Position numbers and translations under genes: made by a program. Shown piece after piece: positions 26,122 to 34,253 of a stretch of DNA of 41,725 nt. Numbering within the stretch: the first letter of the stretch is position 1; each line of letters starts with the position of its first letter. This DNA is from an uncultured Bacteroidales bacterium. GTDB lineage: Bacteria; Bacteroidota; Bacteroidia; Bacteroidales; Lentimicrobiaceae. Where the stretch lies: positions 1 to 41,725 of the forward strand of contig CALCQV010000124.1 in the NCBI GenBank assembly GCA_937894795.1. Direction: 5' to 3'. The notes under the pieces are model-generated. The model had not been told where the DNA came from, made no database searches, and saw only the letters and a program-made list of their open reading frames with translations.

Positions 26122-27057
26122 CTAAAACCTTACAATCGTACCAAGTGGTAATTTCTTTCTAAAAGTATCTTCAATATACAACTCACCTGCCGTAAGGTCA
26201 GGTTGCTTACCAAAGGCACTGTTTATGAGGTTCTCACCTATAAGGGCCGAGAGACCCATTGAATAGAGGCTGAGAATAAAGAAGGCATGATTTTTATCAA
26301 GCAAGTCGGCACAGAGCTTAATCATTTCATTGATATTCTCCTCTAGCACCCATTTCTCACCGTCTGCTCCACGTCCATAGGCCGGAGGATCAAGCATTAT
26401 ACCCTGATATTTGGAACCCCGGCGTACTTCACGCTTTACAAATTTAAGTGCATCTTCTACAATCCACCGTATGTTTGTCAGGTCACTGGCCTCCATGTTT
26501 TCCCTAGCCCATGTTATCACGGGTTTTACTGAATCAACATGATATACATCTGCACCTGCAGCAGCAGCTGCAAGGGAAGCTCCACCGGTATAGGCGAATA
26601 GGTTTAATACTTTGGGTTTCTCACTTCCCGGGCTCTTATTGATAAAATCTGTTGTACGATCGTATATAAAATTCCAGTTATCTGCCTGTTCGGGGAATAT
26701 TCCTATATGCTTGAATCCCGTGAGGCCAAGTCGCATTTTCAGATTCATCTCCCTGTATCCGTAGGTAATATACCACTGTTCCCTGCAATTCTTGTTCAGG
26801 AACCATTTCCCTTTCTCGGGATCGTTCTTCTCTTTGCGGAAAACTGCTGAAGCCTGCTTTTCCCAATCTGCATCGGTGAGCGACTTATCCCACACTGCCT
26901 GGGGTTCAGGACGAATCAATACCTGGCTGCCGAATCTCTCCAACTTGCTGAAATTGCCTGAATCAATCAGTTCGTAATCTTTCCAGAGGACGGGGGTAAT
27001 GGTCTTTATCATCTGTCGATATTTCTCTAATGGGTTTTTACTCTTTTCCTCCCGCAT
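26122..27057 (-). CDS. Class I SAM-dependent methyltransferase, RlmI-like
   Basis: A 311-residue protein with the SAM-binding motif VLNLFAYTGGASLAAA (about 153-168), an acidic strand (VYHVDSVK) and the catalytic-type motif LDPPAYGRG. These features match the RlmI/RlmK-like rRNA methyltransferases (Methyltrans_SAM family), but the PUA domain of RlmI is absent, so the target is unknown. Its first 20 bases overlap the 3' end of the U32 gene on the same strand, so both are probably one operon and both may modify RNA. Confidence 0.85.
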   Translation of the reverse strand: MREEKSKNPLEKYRQMIKTITPVLWKDYELIDSGNFSKLERFGSQVLIRPEPQAVWDKSLTDADWEKQASAVFRKEKNDPEKGKWFLNKNCREQWYITYGYREMNLKMRLGLTGFKHIGIFPEQADNWNFIYDRTTDFINKSPGSEKPKVLNLFAYTGGASLAAAAAGADVYHVDSVKPVITWARENMEASDLTNIRWIVEDALKFVKREVRRGSKYQGIMLDPPAYGRGADGEKWVLEENINEMIKLCADLLDKNHAFFILSLYSMGLSALIGENLINSAFGKQPDLTAGELYIEDTFRKKLPLGTIVRF

Positions 27058-28948
27058 GAACCCTCATCACACAGGCCTTGCAGTCGAATGAAAGTCTGAA
27101 ACGTCCATCGCGGTTACTAAGATACACTGTTTTCGGGAAATCAGGATCAGCCTGCTGATGTGTCGGGCATTTCCCAAGTTCATATTTAAGGCACATTTTC
27201 GTTGTCATCAGGGCATCGTCCTTCTCTGCACTCCCAATCCCTTTCAGTTTTTGGGCCCTGATCTTGCCGATATCTGTAATACCATGCGCTGCATAAAACT
27301 CTTCCGCCAGACTATTCGTAATATTTTCCTTCCCGGTAAGAGGGTCTATCGGCAGCGTACTTGGTGCGCTATTATCATCATTTATATCGGGCTTAATCGG
27401 CAGGGCATCACTCAACTCATGGTAGCGCTGAAACCTCTGTTCCAACGCCTTGTCCATCAGCTCCCTTCTCCAGCCATTGATCACTGAGGATTGAAAAAAC
27501 CAAGATTCCTTGATATCAATATGTATATCGCTTACGCTGAAGACCGTACTGCCTGCTTTCATCAAATGATCCCTCAACCGGATGTATCCGATATCAGGAG
27601 TTCGTGCCGGGATTTTTTCAGTAGCGAAGTTAACTTCTGTAACAATACCATCTTCATCAACCGCCCCCAATTCAAAACCATCGGCAGTTTCTTTGAAGCT
27701 AAGCTTGACGTCAATGGTGCGTTGAGTAGAATCATTCCGGTTCAGCATATCGGCGAAAGCCTTATCGTAGTTGCGCATCACCTGCATACCCGGCTCAAGT
27801 CCTGTAACATCATTCACCATTATGTAATCTGGCTTTACCACATTAACCCTTGTGCCGATCAGTTTTCCCGAACCATTGTACCAGCATATTCCATCCCCAT
27901 TGGTGATCACATCACCGGTCAATGGAGGCTTCTCATTATTTATAAGGAAATCTTCATGCAGTTGGATGATCAGTTTCTTTCCAATCACAGAAACCACGGT
28001 ACCCAGGACTTTCCCCTCTGACTTTGGAGAAGCAGGATTGGTGACCGATACCTTTCGTCCGTCTATAAAATATTCCGTATAACCACGGTTAAACGAACGC
28101 TCAGGATCAGGAGTAAAGGCTGCGTAAACTGTTCCTGAAGAAGCCTTTTTCAATCCCGGTCGACTGGCAATCTCTGCATCGATCAGTTGCCTGTAATAAG
28201 CTGTGATGTTTCTAACGTAATCAATATCCTTAAGTCGACCTTCAATCTTGAATGAAGTAATCCCCGCATCAATCATCGGGCCGATCCGGCTGCTGAGATT
28301 GAGATCACGTAACGACAACAGGTGGCTGTCGTGGACAATCACATTACCCGCTTCATCTGTCAGATCATAGCTATTTCGGCAAGGCTGGGCACATTCACCC
28401 CGATTGGCACTTCGTCCGCCGATGTTCTCACTCAAATAGCACCTTCCACTATAACTCACACAAAGAGAGCCATGGATAAATGCCTCCAGCTCAACTGAGG
28501 TATTTTGCCTGATCTCACGAATCTGTTCCAACGTGAGTTCGCGCGCCAGCACCACCCTGCTTAGTCCGGCATCCTCAAGAAACTTAACCCTTTCAGGGGT
28601 ATTGTTGTGCATCTGGGTACTTGCATGCAAGGCTATAGGTGGCAGTTTCATCTGAAGGATTGCAGGATCCTGAATAATGACGGCATCCACCCGTGCATCA
28701 TACAATTGATGTATCAGTTTCTTGACATCCTTAAGCTCCTCCTCGTAAAGAACAGTATTCACCGTAACAAATACCTTCGCAAAGAACTGATGAGCAAAAT
28801 CCGTCAGTTCATTGATATCCTGAATGGAATTGGTTGCTGCAGCTCTAGCACCGAATCTACCCGCACCAATATAAACGGCATCAGCGCCGGATAGTACGGC
28901 AGCTTTGCCGGATGTCAGGTTTTTGGCAGGGGAGAGGAGTTCGATCAT
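27038..28948 (-). CDS. U32 family protein, RlhA-like
   Basis: The 636-residue protein opens with ELLSPAKNLTSGKAAVLSGADAVYIG, a TIM-barrel start typical of peptidase U32. It carries the family cysteine motif (CVSYSGRCYLS...RGECAQPCR, about residues 165-195), likely ligating an iron-sulfur cluster. A DUF3656-like middle region and a C-terminal cysteine group (CLKYELGKCPTH, CKAC) follow. Length and domains resemble E. coli RlhA, which makes 5-hydroxycytidine in 23S rRNA, more than TrhP. The open frame extends to a TTG at 28960, but the ATG at 28948 gives the conserved N-terminus. A GTTCAA array sits just upstream. Confidence 0.85.
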   Translation of the reverse strand: MIELLSPAKNLTSGKAAVLSGADAVYIGAGRFGARAAATNSIQDINELTDFAHQFFAKVFVTVNTVLYEEELKDVKKLIHQLYDARVDAVIIQDPAILQMKLPPIALHASTQMHNNTPERVKFLEDAGLSRVVLARELTLEQIREIRQNTSVELEAFIHGSLCVSYSGRCYLSENIGGRSANRGECAQPCRNSYDLTDEAGNVIVHDSHLLSLRDLNLSSRIGPMIDAGITSFKIEGRLKDIDYVRNITAYYRQLIDAEIASRPGLKKASSGTVYAAFTPDPERSFNRGYTEYFIDGRKVSVTNPASPKSEGKVLGTVVSVIGKKLIIQLHEDFLINNEKPPLTGDVITNGDGICWYNGSGKLIGTRVNVVKPDYIMVNDVTGLEPGMQVMRNYDKAFADMLNRNDSTQRTIDVKLSFKETADGFELGAVDEDGIVTEVNFATEKIPARTPDIGYIRLRDHLMKAGSTVFSVSDIHIDIKESWFFQSSVINGWRRELMDKALEQRFQRYHELSDALPIKPDINDDNSAPSTLPIDPLTGKENITNSLAEEFYAAHGITDIGKIRAQKLKGIGSAEKDDALMTTKMCLKYELGKCPTHQQADPDFPKTVYLSNRDGRFRLSFDCKACVMRVHAGGKE

Positions 28949-28954
28949 TGGATG

Positions 28955-29053
28955 GTTCAAAGTGGTTCAAAATTGTTCAATGTGGTTCAATGGTTGTTCA
29001 AAAGGGTTCAATGTAGTTCAATTGTTGTTCAAAAATTGTTCAAAGTGGTTCAA
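28955..29053. repeat. Array of ten GTTCAA hexamers in helical phase
   Basis: GTTCAA begins at 28955, 28965, 28975, 28985, 28996, 29006, 29016, 29027, 29038 and 29048. The steps are 10, 10, 10, 11, 10, 10, 11, 11 and 10 bp, a mean of 10.3, close to one turn of DNA. The bases between vary (GTG, ATT, GTA and others), so the hexamer and not the whole unit is conserved. It fills the gap between the DUF3037 gene and the U32 gene and ends 6 bp before the U32 ATG. It is read TTGAAC on the coding strand of both. Confidence 0.9.
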
Positions 29054-29061
29054 GTCAGGGA

Positions 29062-29442
29062 CTATAGGACCATTTCTTTGAATAGTCTTTCCAGTTCTTT
29101 TTCAGAATCCTCGGTAAAACCCGGGTGAGAGCGTGAAGTTTGAATAGTGGCACTACGCACTGCTGTGAGCCACCTAAAACGTTCTGCTGGTTCCAGAAGG
29201 GCTATCGGCCCCCCTGCCTTCTCGCCGGAGGCTATCATACGGAAGGACTCCAGGTTTTGTCGCATTTCCTCTATGTCGGCATCTTGACAAAGCGCTTTCA
29301 CCTTGTCTTCGTTAATACGATAACGCATGCCGATGGTTTTATGTTTTTTATTGAACATTATTACACCAACATTCACGAATTCTTCACGTTCTACCAGTGG
29401 TACAATCCTCACAATGGCATATTCATAAATGAGCTTTTGCAT
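29062..29442 (-). CDS. DUF3037 protein
   Basis: A small soluble protein. The segment YEYAIVRIVPLVEREEFVNVGVIMF near the N-terminus is the DUF3037 signature. An open frame continues upstream to 29508, but the ATG at 29442 is preferred because it matches the family N-terminus and reduces the overlap with the kinase gene to 20 bp (126 residues). DUF3037 genes are found next to HipA-like kinase genes in many bacteria, as here. The function is unknown. The GTTCAA array follows its stop. Confidence 0.85.
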   Translation of the reverse strand: MQKLIYEYAIVRIVPLVEREEFVNVGVIMFNKKHKTIGMRYRINEDKVKALCQDADIEEMRQNLESFRMIASGEKAGGPIALLEPAERFRWLTAVRSATIQTSRSHPGFTEDSEKELERLFKEMVL

Positions 29443-30202
29443 CCTGCGCTTCTTTAATAAATTCTGATGAATGATTAAGGCGTTGCGTAAGGAATCGGTA
29501 ATATACATCCCTCAATTGATCAGGGGTCTCCGGTTGTAGCTCCCACTTGAGCCACTCTTCGGGTATCAGGTTTACAATGTCACGAATAACATTTTCGTCT
29601 ATAAGCTCCCTGCATAACAGGTTAGCCTGTTCCAATTCGGTTGCCTGGGGAAGCAGCACATGATCACGAATATAATTGAAAGGTCCGGTGGCCTTTTTCT
29701 CCCAACCATCCCATGAATAGTGGAAATAGAGGCATGAACCATGATCAATAAGCCACAATTCCTTATTCCGCGTAAGCATATTGGTATTTCGGAACGAACG
29801 GTCCACATTGGTAATCAAACTATCAAGCCAAACGATTTCCGAAGCGGTATAGGGATCCACTTTCATAACAGCGGGATCGAAGGCAAAAGCACCCGAAATA
29901 AACTGCAATGCCAGATTCAGACCCTTGCTGGCTTTCAGCAGATCCTGAATTTCCTCATCCCCTTCATTGATGCCAAAGCACTCATCAAGTTCGGCATAGA
30001 CAAGCTCAGGCACTTTTAGACCTAGTGCTCGTGCCATTTCACCACCTATCAGCTCGGCTATCAGGGATTTCACACCATGACCACTACCCCTGAATTTAAG
30101 CACATATTTTTGGCCTTCATCAGTCTCAGCCAGGGCAGGCAGCGAGCCCCCCTCACGCAGAGGCTGCATATACCTTGTAACGGTTACGGTGCGCAATGAC
30201 AT
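29423..30202 (-). CDS. HipA-like kinase (HipA_2 type)
   Basis: The 259-residue protein has a kinase-like layout: YVLKFRGSGHGVKSLIAELIGGEMARALGL (ATP-binding lysine in VLKF and a glycine loop), a catalytic loop TNVDRSFRNTNML (Asp and Asn placed as in HipA) and LWLIDHGSCLYFH (DHG in place of DFG, metal-binding Asp). The frame extends to a TTG at 30226, but the ATG at 30202 gives the conserved SLRTVTVTRY start. It lies upstream of DUF3037 with a 20-bp overlap. The substrate is unknown, and the HipA DNA-binding partner HipB is absent. Confidence 0.85.
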   Translation of the reverse strand: MSLRTVTVTRYMQPLREGGSLPALAETDEGQKYVLKFRGSGHGVKSLIAELIGGEMARALGLKVPELVYAELDECFGINEGDEEIQDLLKASKGLNLALQFISGAFAFDPAVMKVDPYTASEIVWLDSLITNVDRSFRNTNMLTRNKELWLIDHGSCLYFHYSWDGWEKKATGPFNYIRDHVLLPQATELEQANLLCRELIDENVIRDIVNLIPEEWLKWELQPETPDQLRDVYYRFLTQRLNHSSEFIKEAQDAKAHL

Positions 30203-30382
30203 AAATGGAAATGTTTTCGAACGCAAAGGTAGGTTTTTTTGACCACTGCCCCGTTAGGGAATCCTCCATTGAGAATCCGACTTGATTTTTGAGAATAAAT
30301 TTAAATTGCTTAAGTTTGTGCTGATTCTGTATGGATATCACATTTTTATTTTGGATATTTGACAAATAAAATTTTCAGGGCA

Positions 30383-30649
30383 ATGATTTATTATGCAGTC
30401 TCAATCTTGGTAGGAATATTGCTTTTATTCCTCTATTATTCCCGGTTGGATAAAATCGAGCGAAAGTACAGTATTGAATTCTTGAGGAAAGAAAACAGTC
30501 AGTTTCCACGCTTTATTGATGTTTGGAAAACACGTAAAATAGCGGGTCACCCGGGTCTCAAGAATTCCATCATACTCATAACATTGATTCGTGTTGCTGC
30601 AATGGTGGCTATTTGGGGACCACTTATAATATATATTACCAAAGATTAG
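30383..30649 (+). CDS. Small two-helix membrane protein
   Basis: An 88-residue product with hydrophobic helices at about 3-19 and 66-84 and a charged cytoplasmic-type segment between (SRLDKIERKYSIEFLRKENSQFPRF). No family is recognised. The open frame begins at a TTG (30359), but the ATG at 30383 is used. It ends 13 bp before the SpoU methyltransferase, suggesting shared transcription. Confidence 0.6.
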   Translation: MIYYAVSILVGILLLFLYYSRLDKIERKYSIEFLRKENSQFPRFIDVWKTRKIAGHPGLKNSIILITLIRVAAMVAIWGPLIIYITKD

Positions 30650-30662
30650 ACAAACATTATCA

Positions 30663-31448
30663 ATGGAACTTATCACCAGCCTTCAAAATCCCCGAATCAA
30701 GAACCTGATTCTGCTTCAGGAAAAATCCCGTGAACGCAGGAAACAGAACCTGCTTGTAGTGGAAGGATTCCGTGAAGTGGGGATTGCTCTGGGTGCTGGA
30801 TATCTGTTAAAGGAAGCATACTATTGCCGGGAGGTTGCTGATCTTGATTTATCACATATTCCGGTAGATACCAGAATAACTGAAATCACCCGACCGGTAT
30901 TTGAGAAGCTGGCATACAGGGAAGGGTCCGACGGATTTATAGCTCTTTTCGAGCCGAAGAATCTAAAGCTCAGCGACCTGAAATTACGGAAGGAGCCCTT
31001 GGTTGTTATCCTTGAATCGGTGGAAAAACCCGGCAATCTGGGTGCTATCCTTCGAACTGCCGATGCCGTGAACGCCGATGCCGTGATAATATGTGATCCG
31101 CTGACTGATATCTACAATCCCAATGTCATCCGTTCTTCAATCGGCTGCGTGTTCTCACGACAGGTTGTTGCCTGCAGTACATCAGAAGCACAGCAGTGGC
31201 TTAGAGAAAAGAAGATAACCACGTACGCAGCAGAACTCCGGGCCTTAACACACTATGATACGCATGGTTATCGCAAAGCCACAGCCTTTGTGATGGGCAC
31301 AGAAGCTGACGGACTTACCGAAACCTGGATTGATTTCTGCGATCATCGCATCATCATACCCATGCTTGGAAGCATCGACTCCCTGAATGTTTCCGTATCA
31401 ACGGCCATACTGCTCTTCGAAGCCATGAGACAAAGAGGATTTGCCTGA
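30663..31448 (+). CDS. SpoU/TrmH-family RNA 2'-O-methyltransferase
   Basis: The 261-residue protein has an N-terminal substrate-binding domain (SLQNPRIKNLILLQEKSRERRKQ, then LLVVEGFREV) and a knotted SpoU domain with ILESVEKPGNLGAILRTADA, NPNVIRSSIGCVFS and the C-terminal IPMLGSIDSLNVSVSTAILLFEA, which bind SAM in the trefoil knot. It probably methylates a ribose in rRNA. The exact site cannot be told. It converges with the porin gene at 31563. Confidence 0.9.
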   Translation: MELITSLQNPRIKNLILLQEKSRERRKQNLLVVEGFREVGIALGAGYLLKEAYYCREVADLDLSHIPVDTRITEITRPVFEKLAYREGSDGFIALFEPKNLKLSDLKLRKEPLVVILESVEKPGNLGAILRTADAVNADAVIICDPLTDIYNPNVIRSSIGCVFSRQVVACSTSEAQQWLREKKITTYAAELRALTHYDTHGYRKATAFVMGTEADGLTETWIDFCDHRIIIPMLGSIDSLNVSVSTAILLFEAMRQRGFA

Positions 31449-31562
31449 TAAAATATTCTTTACCCTGAACACCATGATATAATGCAACGGGTACTTCCGT
31501 TGGAAAACACCAACCAGTACTGCCTAGCCAGAATAATAATCTGATCAAATTTGGATAAATAA

Positions 31563-32786
31563 TTAGAAATTATACACTGCCGCCAAATTCACCCTTAAAA
31601 TTCCTGTTTCCTTGTCCTTTAACGATATCAGCAAGGTTTCGTCCGTTTCATAGGCAGCGGCGGTATATTCCAGTTCGGCGCAGAAATTGAATTTCTTCTG
31701 AACGAAGGTGAGCATTGGAGCAATGCGGTAAACGTACTCAATATCTGCACCCCGGGCATAAACGGCTCCTGTAAAAGGCGTTTCCGTATCTGCCTTTAAA
31801 GTATAACCTGCAAATAGGGATGGTTGCCAGTTTGTCTTGGTATAACTGACATTCAGCCATACAGCATGATAATTCAGCGGAGTGTAGGTGTGGCGGTTGG
31901 TAATTGGATCTGTCTCGGTAATCCCGAAGCCCCCCATCATCAGGTGATCATTCAGTGCCCGGTTCAAGGTATATTGTGCCTTGATACTAAGACCATTGAA
32001 GGCGGTGTTCCCGAAAAGGGTATATGAAAGGCAGTTTACCGATTCATTGCTGATGTAATTGCTGTCGGTAACCAATCGTGGTGTCAGCATCTTATAATCC
32101 ACGGCCGCCCCAATGAATATGCCTGTTTTTTTGAAATGCAACTGACCGTGGAGGTTAGGAACAATACTGTTACGCAGATAAATGGAACTGTTGCCATCAG
32201 GACCACTGTTTACATAATCGCGTTGAGAGGTAGCCACAGCCACCAGGTTAAAGGCGCCCAGTTTGTGATCAACACGTATCTGCGGCTGACGGCTGAACGA
32301 ATGGAAAGGAGCGCCGGTATTCAGTCCCAATACTCCCGGTATCATTTCTGGAAGATCCATAGGATGCCAGTACTGTCCCATGATCAACCTTGTCTTATCC
32401 CATTGCATAGATATATAGGCATGGCGTAGTCGCATGCTGTTATTCTCTGCATTGGAAGCTCCGGTAAAATCACCTTCAATCACTGCAAAAGCCTTGGCAC
32501 CAAGCACATCCGGACCTGTTACCTTAGCCGTAAGCCGGGTACACATTGCATACTGGTTAAAGGATGGCTTCTCATTTATATCCTTCCCTTCCTTGTCGTA
32601 CTGGGGCTTCTTGGCATAGAACAGCAGGAATCCCTCGCGTGCTTCTACTGCCTGTCGTGAATCAAACAGCGCATCTGCCCGAACGAATCCTGAAACAGTC
32701 AGTTTGTAAGGGGTTTCAGCGTCCTGACCCATGCAAAGGAATGACAGTAAGCATATCACGGCAGTAAGAAGGTACATTTTGATCAT
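31563..32786 (-). CDS. Outer-membrane porin-like beta-barrel protein
   Basis: The 407-residue protein has a signal peptide (MIKMYLLTAVICLLSFLCMG then QDAETP) and many alternating strands ending in an aromatic residue (VYNF), typical of a barrel. The sequence contains GYWHP-like GQYWHPMDLPEMIPG and RQPQIRVDH segments found in Bacteroidetes porin-type proteins. An open frame extends to 32906, but the ATG at 32786 gives the signal peptide. A good promoter lies 20 bp upstream. The substrate is unknown. Confidence 0.75.
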   Translation of the reverse strand: MIKMYLLTAVICLLSFLCMGQDAETPYKLTVSGFVRADALFDSRQAVEAREGFLLFYAKKPQYDKEGKDINEKPSFNQYAMCTRLTAKVTGPDVLGAKAFAVIEGDFTGASNAENNSMRLRHAYISMQWDKTRLIMGQYWHPMDLPEMIPGVLGLNTGAPFHSFSRQPQIRVDHKLGAFNLVAVATSQRDYVNSGPDGNSSIYLRNSIVPNLHGQLHFKKTGIFIGAAVDYKMLTPRLVTDSNYISNESVNCLSYTLFGNTAFNGLSIKAQYTLNRALNDHLMMGGFGITETDPITNRHTYTPLNYHAVWLNVSYTKTNWQPSLFAGYTLKADTETPFTGAVYARGADIEYVYRIAPMLTFVQKKFNFCAELEYTAAAYETDETLLISLKDKETGILRVNLAAVYNF

Positions 32787-32806
32787 AAATTGGGTTGTTT
32801 GGGGCG

Positions 32807-32834
32807 CAAATGTATGATTTTCCGATTTACCCAA
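32807..32834 (-). promoter_or_regulatory. Promoter of the porin gene
   Basis: On the minus strand: TTG (32834-32832), 17 bases, then TACATTTG (32814-32807). This matches the Bacteroidetes consensus, with a short leader of about 14 bases before the ATG at 32786 and supports that start. Confidence 0.6.
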
Positions 32835-32967
32835 CTCATTTTTACATAACCATAGTGACAAAGCCATTGACAACATCTTCGTACTTGATATTACTATCGT
32901 TGCCAATCAACTTTCAGCACAGCGGTAAGAAATTCATCAAAAAAAATAGATTTTTTTCACAAAGCAC

Positions 32968-32997
32968 TTGCGTGGGATAATAAACTTCTTATCTTTG
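32968..32997 (+). promoter_or_regulatory. Promoter of tRNA-Asp
   Basis: TTG (32968-32970), 19 bases, then TATCTTTG (32990-32997), an exact match to TTG-N19-TAnnTTTG. The start would be near 33004, about 28 bases before the mature tRNA. Confidence 0.75.
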
Positions 32998-33031
32998 CAA
33001 CCTCTAAAGAATAAAAGTTCTTTTAAAACCC

Positions 33032-33105
33032 GGTTCGGTAGTTCAGTTGGTTAGAATACGTGCCTGTCACGCACGGGGTCGCGGGTTCGAGTCCCGTCCG
33101 GACCG
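33032..33105 (+). tRNA. tRNA-Asp (anticodon GTC)
   Basis: A complete 74-base cloverleaf. Acceptor GGTTCGG pairs with CCGGACC (one G-U), the anticodon arm CGTGC-CTGTCAC-GCACG presents GTC, and the T arm is GCGGG-TTCGAGT-CCCGT. The discriminator base is G, as expected for Asp, and CCA is not encoded. A promoter lies upstream and a terminator directly follows. tRNA 3' ends are common integration sites, and the DNA beyond this one is an accessory region. Confidence 0.97.
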
Positions 33106-33106
33106 C

Positions 33107-33142
33107 AAAAAGCCTGATAATCTCTTGATTGTCAGGCTTTTT
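33107..33142 (+). terminator. Rho-independent terminator of tRNA-Asp
   Basis: AAAAAGCCTGA (33107-33117) pairs perfectly with TCAGGCTTTTT (33132-33142), with a 14-base loop. The stem ends in a T5 run. It begins one base after the tRNA. Confidence 0.85.
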
Positions 33143-33146
33143 GATT

Positions 33147-33181
33147 ATTAGCAACCAGAAGTTCAATGTCATTAGCAACCA
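33147..33181. repeat. Two copies of ATTAGCAACCA, 24 bp apart
   Basis: The 11-mer occurs at 33147-33157 and 33171-33181, immediately beyond the tRNA terminator and 16 bp before the stop of the first accessory gene. This is where an island boundary would lie, but no match to the tRNA 3' end is seen, so it is not a proven attachment site. Confidence 0.5.
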
Positions 33182-33197
33182 AATACAAGTGGTTTGT

Positions 33198-34226
33198 TTA
33201 TCTCACACTATCAAATAATTCAAGTGTTCCAGATGATTCAAGAAGCAAAGTTCTTGCTAACATCTGAGCATTAGCGACATCATAAACCGATAAATTCATT
33301 ATTCTATCTCCAACAGCATGTGAGGATACTTTACTTCTCAAGGTGCTTAGATAATTGATCGCATCTGGCAAATAAACGTAACAATCCTTCATAAATTCAA
33401 AGTATTCGTTGTCTACCTTATTTCCTTGTTCAGTTTCATTGTTTCTTTCAAGAATCAGGTTAGAGTATTTCAAAGGATATCTTTTCTCTATTTCAGTTTC
33501 TTCCCCACGATTTATCCATAGAAATTTCTTCTCCAAGTTAATATTTGCATTCATAAGCCTTTTTTCAAGTGGTTCAAGAACTAATGGATTCCACTCTCCA
33601 TTAGGAAGTTTGGTAGGATTGTCTTTACTTGCTCTAACTTCCAATCCAAGTTCTTCTATCACTGAATAAGCAGTAATAATGGCATAAGCAAAACGCATCT
33701 GAAAATATCGACTTCCTGAAGTTTTCCAATCTTCAATATCGTTTACTTCCATTTCATTAAAATAAATAATTTCCGTACTCAAGTGATACTTGATGATTCC
33801 ATTCAACAAACTCGAATTACAACTAGCCTTCTTTAACAAATAAAAAATTAATGGAATAGATGGTGATGAATATCCTTGAATGTTCTTGTAACCAATTTTT
33901 TCATCTAAAGACCTTTGAGATAAATCAATCTTAGATTCAATTGCTGACATAGGATACTTGAATTCATTGTGCCCATTAACAGCGGAAACAGAACAATGAA
34001 GATTGTACAGAATATCTTTTGCAATTTCTTCACTCTCTGCACAGATAATAAATCCTAATCCCTTCCAATAGGAATTATATTCCCATTCAATTCTATAGTT
34101 CTCCCCTGAGTAATTATCTGAAATTAATTCTAAGTTCTTATTCTTGATACATATTTCCGAATACTCTTCAGCACTTAATTTTCCTTCACCTAAGTTTAAA
34201 TAGTATCCACTGTGAAATTTCTGCAT
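33198..34226 (-). CDS. Putative HEPN-like RNase protein (342 residues)
   Basis: I do not recognise a named family. Near the C-terminus is LRSKVSSHAVGDR, where R297 and H303 fit the Rx4-6H active-site pattern of HEPN RNases, flanked by predicted helices (EFMKDCYVYLPDAINYLSTL before; VYDVANAQMLARTLLLES after). HEPN domains often act as toxins that cleave RNA in phage defence. The first 200 residues are a mixed alpha/beta region of unknown role. It is the last gene of a three-gene operon, starting 27 bp after the PD-(D/E)xK gene. The HEPN assignment rests on one motif and helix context and needs structure prediction. Confidence 0.55.
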   Translation of the reverse strand: MQKFHSGYYLNLGEGKLSAEEYSEICIKNKNLELISDNYSGENYRIEWEYNSYWKGLGFIICAESEEIAKDILYNLHCSVSAVNGHNEFKYPMSAIESKIDLSQRSLDEKIGYKNIQGYSSPSIPLIFYLLKKASCNSSLLNGIIKYHLSTEIIYFNEMEVNDIEDWKTSGSRYFQMRFAYAIITAYSVIEELGLEVRASKDNPTKLPNGEWNPLVLEPLEKRLMNANINLEKKFLWINRGEETEIEKRYPLKYSNLILERNNETEQGNKVDNEYFEFMKDCYVYLPDAINYLSTLRSKVSSHAVGDRIMNLSVYDVANAQMLARTLLLESSGTLELFDSVR

Positions 34227-34253
34227 GGCAATTGAATTTAATCCAAGACAGAT

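Noticed and set aside
28955..29053. GTTCAA array as a CRISPR
   Set aside because: Units are 10-11 bp with no spacer of 25-40 bp and no cas genes nearby.
29443..29508. Longer N-terminus of DUF3037
   Set aside because: It would overlap the kinase gene by 86 bp, and the extra residues do not match the family start.
31485..31502. CAACGG/CCGTTG hairpin between the SpoU gene and the porin
   Set aside because: Six-bp stem without a T-tract on either strand; not convincing as a terminator.
32787..32906. Longer N-terminus of the porin
   Set aside because: It would place 40 residues before the signal peptide and run through the promoter.
33147..33181. Repeated 11-mer as a true att site
   Set aside because: It does not copy any part of the tRNA-Asp 3' end and no integrase gene is visible, so I list it only as a repeat.
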